Below are positions 13,504 to 16,586 of a stretch of DNA of 16,586 nt, one piece after another; position 1 is the first letter of the stretch; each line of letters begins with the position of its first letter. Location of the stretch: contig JBLHOC010000063.1 of assembly GCA_047620825.1 (NCBI GenBank), forward strand, positions 1 to 16,586, read 5' to 3'. The notes under the pieces were generated by a model. The model did not search any database and was not told where the DNA came from. It saw only the letters and a program-made list of their open reading frames with translations. A program made the position numbers and the translations under genes. The DNA comes from UBA987 sp047620825 (GTDB lineage: Bacteria; Bacteroidota; Bacteroidia; NS11-12g; UBA9320).

Positions 13504-16500
13504 ATGATCAAAATATCTTTTAAAAATCCATATTTGGTCGTCGTATTTGCGCTCATCGTCGCTTTGTTGGCAGGTGTTCTTGTACCAAGAATGGCTGTTG
13601 ACATCCTACCTCAGTTCAAAAAATCTGCCATGCAGATTATCACATTGTATCCAGGAATGCCAGCTGAAGTGGTAGAAAAGGATATCACGAGTAGAATGGA
13701 ACGATGGACTGGACAATCTCCAGGCATTGAAAAGCAATTGTCTAAAAGCATTATGGGTGTGAGTGTCGTGACCAACTTTTATGGTGAAGACATTGACCCA
13801 GCTGAAGCCATGGCCAATTCGTCTTCTTATGCGGTAAGTGATATGTATTACCAACCTCCGGGCACCATGCCACCGATGATTCAGCCATTTGACCCAACAG
13901 CGTCAAAACCGATCATGCTGTTGACCGTAAGTAGTGATGAAAAAAGTGGTAAAGAACTGTATGATGTAGCCTACCTCAACCTACGCCAAATGTTAAGTGG
14001 GGTTAAAGGTATTGTTGCTCCTGCTGCATATGGTGGTTCACTGAGAATGATTTACGTCTATGTGGACCCAGACAAGATGGAAGCCCTAGGCATTTCTCAA
14101 ACTCAGGTTACAGAGGCCATTCAAAAAAACACAACAATGATTCCGTCTGGTGTAGCCAATATTGGAAATATCAATTACGGCGTTGATGCAAAAGGTTTAA
14201 TTATCGATGTAAAAGACTTTGACGACATCGTCATTACCCATAAAAACGGTAATCCTATTTTTATTCGAGATATCGGCCAAACCAAAGATGCCAGTGCAAT
14301 CCAAACAAATATTGCTCGTGTAGACGGAAAGGAACAAGTCTACCTACCTATTTTTAAGCGACCTGGAGCAAACACAATCGCTTCTGTAGAGGCGGTTAAA
14401 AATGCCTTGCCAAATTTAAAAGCCCGCATGCCGTCTGATGTGAACTTGAATGTCATTTTCGATCAGTCGTCCTATGTACGAAATTCCATTTCAGGATTAC
14501 AAAACGCTGGACTGGGTGGTTTGATTTTAGTGGTGATTGTTCTAATCCTTTTTCTTGGGAACTTTAGATCCTCATTAATCGTTGCCATTAGTTTACCGCT
14601 GTCCATTTTGTTTGCCTTTGTGGTGCTTTACCTCACAGGGCAGGCCATCAACAGTATTACACTTGGAGGTATTGCGTTAGTACTCGGCTTACTGGTTGAC
14701 AATTCCATTGTGGTCTTGGAAAATATTGATAGACATCTCAAACTAGGCAAATCGTCTTTCGACGCAGCGAAGGACGCCACATTAGAGGTTGCAAACCCCG
14801 TTTTGGCTTCGACATTGGTTATCGTCATAGTGTTTTTCCCTGTTCTTTTCTTAACGGGGATAACCAAGTTCTTATTCTCTCCATTGGCCATTACTGTGGC
14901 AGGAGCTATGATTGGGTCATACATTTTCGCCATGACGCTAATACCAATTATGGCGGCGTATTTCTTCAAGAATCATTTACCAAACTCAAGCGATAAACCA
15001 GAAAAGAAAGCACTTGGGTTTTTCCAACGGTTTATCCATAAAATCGGACTGCAATATCAAAAAAGTTTAACAAGCGTTTTAAAACATAGATGGCCTGTAT
15101 TGGTTGGTTCCCTTGTAATTTTGGGCTCTGCCTTATTCTTGCTTAAGAATACTGGATATGAGTTATTTCCACAATCCGATGTTGGACAAATGGAAATTCA
15201 AGTTAGAATGCAGTCGGGCACGACGTTGCAGACTACCAATGAAACAATCGCATCGATGGAGCAAACCATCAGAGATGAAACAAAGAACGACTTGGAGCAG
15301 CTGGTTGGGAATGTTGGTGTGTTTTATGACTTACCCGCCGCCTATACCCCAAACTCCGGAACTCAAGATGCGTTTATCGGCGTACAATTAAAAGAGAGTC
15401 ATAAAACCAGTACGTTCGATTATGCCTCGCGACTTCGAACCATATTTCATGAAAAATATCCTGGTGTCGAAGTGAGTTTCAACACTGGTGGCATGATAAC
15501 AGCCGCATTAAATGAGGGCAAACCAGCACCAATAGACGTTCATATAAAAGGAAACGATCTGAAAGTTTTACGTGGTCTGGCAGAACAAATTCGTGACACC
15601 ATATCAAGCCTTGCTGCCACAAGAGACGTTCGCGTTTTACAACGGATTGATCAACCATCCAAAAACATTGATATAGACAGAATTAAAGCAGCCGAATTAG
15701 GCATCGAACCTGTGGAAGCCATAAAGAACATGGTCTCTGCACTTAATTCTTCTGTCACTTACGACAAAGCTTTTTGGATAAATGAAAAAAACGGTAATCA
15801 CTATTATGTTGGTGTTACTTATCCTGAAAGTGAAATCAATAGTCGTTTCGTTTTAGACAATGTCGGGGTTAACAGTGCTATTTCTGGCAAAACAATTCCA
15901 TTTCGTACGTTCTCTAAAATTACCGATGGCACGAATCCCGTTGAAATCAATCATCATAATCTGACAAGAACATTCAATGTGTATGCAAACGTTGAAGGCA
16001 TGGATGTCGGTCGAGTTTCAGATGAGATACAAAGCATTATTAATGAGATGGAACTCCCAGCGGGATATGAAGTTGGCTTTAAAGGTGAGGTCGCCATCAT
16101 AAAAGAATCGTTCGGTGGACTGGGCCTAGGTTTGGCATTGGCAGTCATATTGGCCTTCTTAATTATCACCCCACTCTTTAGATCATTTAGAAAACCATTA
16201 ATCATCATTCTTGCCTTCCCATTTGGTTTGATTGGTGTTGGATATATTATGTGGGCGACCGGTACATATCTAAACATTCAATCTATCATGGGAATCATTA
16301 TGATGGTTGGCATATCCGTTTCGTACGGCAACATTTTGGTGGATAGAATTAATGCGCTGATGATTGACGGTAAACAAAAAATGGAAGCCATTATCGAAGG
16401 CTCAAGTGATCGCTTTAGGCCTGTGTTGATGACAGCGTCTACCACTATTTTGGGTTTACTTCCAACAGCAATGGCAACAAGTCCCGGCTCTGAAGCCAAC

Positions 16501-16586
16501 GTTCCACTTGCAATCGTTGTGATCGGCGGAACATTTATGGCCATGTTTATTACACTCTATATAATCCCTATTTTTTACTCAATGAT
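13504..16586 (+). CDS. RND family efflux transporter permease subunit (3' end cut by window edge)
   Basis: RND permeases are trimeric inner-membrane pumps that use proton flow to export drugs, lipids or metals through an adaptor and a TolC-like channel. The frame runs 1027 codons from ATG 13504 to the right edge without a stop; the family is about 1020-1080 residues, so only the tail is missing. It has helix 1 (about 8-30), a first porter region (YPGMPAEVVEKDITSRMERW, FDPTASKPIMLLTV), helices 2-6 with LGGIALVLGLLVDNSIVVLE (Asp399, Asn400), a second porter region, and the C-terminal helices with MGIIMMVGISVSYGNILVDR and RPVLMTASTTILGLLP. Against AcrB, Asp407 is kept, Asp408 is Asn and Lys940 is Ser. 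The substrate cannot be read from sequence. No adaptor gene lies upstream; one may follow beyond the window. Confidence 0.93.
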   Translation, partial: MIKISFKNPYLVVVFALIVALLAGVLVPRMAVDILPQFKKSAMQIITLYPGMPAEVVEKDITSRMERWTGQSPGIEKQLSKSIMGVSVVTNFYGEDIDPAEAMANSSSYAVSDMYYQPPGTMPPMIQPFDPTASKPIMLLTVSSDEKSGKELYDVAYLNLRQMLSGVKGIVAPAAYGGSLRMIYVYVDPDKMEALGISQTQVTEAIQKNTTMIPSGVANIGNINYGVDAKGLIIDVKDFDDIVITHKNGNPIFIRDIGQTKDASAIQTNIARVDGKEQVYLPIFKRPGANTIASVEAVKNALPNLKARMPSDVNLNVIFDQSSYVRNSISGLQNAGLGGLILVVIVLILFLGNFRSSLIVAISLPLSILFAFVVLYLTGQAINSITLGGIALVLGLLVDNSIVVLENIDRHLKLGKSSFDAAKDATLEVANPVLASTLVIVIVFFPVLFLTGITKFLFSPLAITVAGAMIGSYIFAMTLIPIMAAYFFKNHLPNSSDKPEKKALGFFQRFIHKIGLQYQKSLTSVLKHRWPVLVGSLVILGSALFLLKNTGYELFPQSDVGQMEIQVRMQSGTTLQTTNETIASMEQTIRDETKNDLEQLVGNVGVFYDLPAAYTPNSGTQDAFIGVQLKESHKTSTFDYASRLRTIFHEKYPGVEVSFNTGGMITAALNEGKPAPIDVHIKGNDLKVLRGLAEQIRDTISSLAATRDVRVLQRIDQPSKNIDIDRIKAAELGIEPVEAIKNMVSALNSSVTYDKAFWINEKNGNHYYVGVTYPESEINSRFVLDNVGVNSAISGKTIPFRTFSKITDGTNPVEINHHNLTRTFNVYANVEGMDVGRVSDEIQSIINEMELPAGYEVGFKGEVAIIKESFGGLGLGLALAVILAFLIITPLFRSFRKPLIIILAFPFGLIGVGYIMWATGTYLNIQSIMGIIMMVGISVSYGNILVDRINALMIDGKQKMEAIIEGSSDRFRPVLMTASTTILGLLPTAMATSPGSEANVPLAIVVIGGTFMAMFITLYIIPIFYSM

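Noticed and set aside
13401..13854. Reverse-strand open frames over the start of the RND gene
   Set aside because: They are antisense to clear RND permease sequence and have unnatural composition; shadows.
14628..16544. Further open frames inside the RND gene (14628-14969, 15158-15391, 15954-16277, 16278-16544)
   Set aside because: They run across conserved RND helices and porter motifs in the true frame.
1..16586. Mobile element, prophage, defence system, CRISPR array or tRNA genes
   Set aside because: I saw no transposase, integrase, phage, nuclease or repeat-spacer pattern and no tRNA-like sequence; gene style and base use look even across the window.

Overview
The window looks like chromosomal DNA of a Bacteroidota bacterium (flavobacterial/cytophagal/saprospiral side; genus not determinable here). 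The reasons are an AT-rich composition, a System I cytochrome c maturation cluster with the CXXXY form of CcmE and a CcmD-like gene between ccmC and ccmE, a MuiA-family (DUF4139) protein, a SPOR-like secreted protein, a DUF2520 protein, thrombospondin type 3 (TSP3) calcium-binding repeats, and at least two upstream sequences resembling the phylum's TANNTTTG promoter element. Gene density is high. There are no rRNA or tRNA genes, insertion sequences or CRISPR arrays, and the longest stretches without a gene are about 236 and 266 bases.

Layout. 1-550 (minus): N-terminal part of class II fumarase (fumC), cut by the window edge. 787-1658: a secreted SPOR-like protein and a small two-helix membrane protein, overlapping by one base. 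1746-6977: the core of the window, a tightly packed cytochrome c maturation operon of ccmC/ccsA-type heme handling protein, CcmD-like protein carrying TSP3 repeats, ccmE and ccmF, ending in a Rossmann/DUF2520 gene; three of its four junctions overlap. 7115-8140: a secreted beta-rich (probably outer membrane) protein, convergent with a small lipoprotein bearing a heavy-metal binding domain. 8260-10591: a 50-residue small ORF, a small secreted protein and a MuiA/DUF4139 protein with a palindrome just upstream and a hairpin terminator after it. 10658-13237: two similar small single-pass membrane proteins in tandem, then a secreted transglutaminase-like protein with a long uncharacterised C-terminal region. 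13504-end: an almost complete RND efflux permease, cut by the right edge.

How the genes fit together. CcmC, CcmD-like, CcmE and CcmF form the heme delivery and ligation half of System I; the ABC parts CcmA and CcmB are not in the window. Fumarase (TCA cycle) is the only central-metabolism gene. Most of the rest is envelope-directed: signal peptides, one lipoprotein, one beta-barrel candidate, several single-pass membrane proteins and an efflux pump.

The most unusual points are the TSP3 calcium-binding module placed in front of the CcmD-like helix, the insert of about 135 residues between the first two helices of CcmC, and the tandem small membrane proteins leading into the transglutaminase-like gene.
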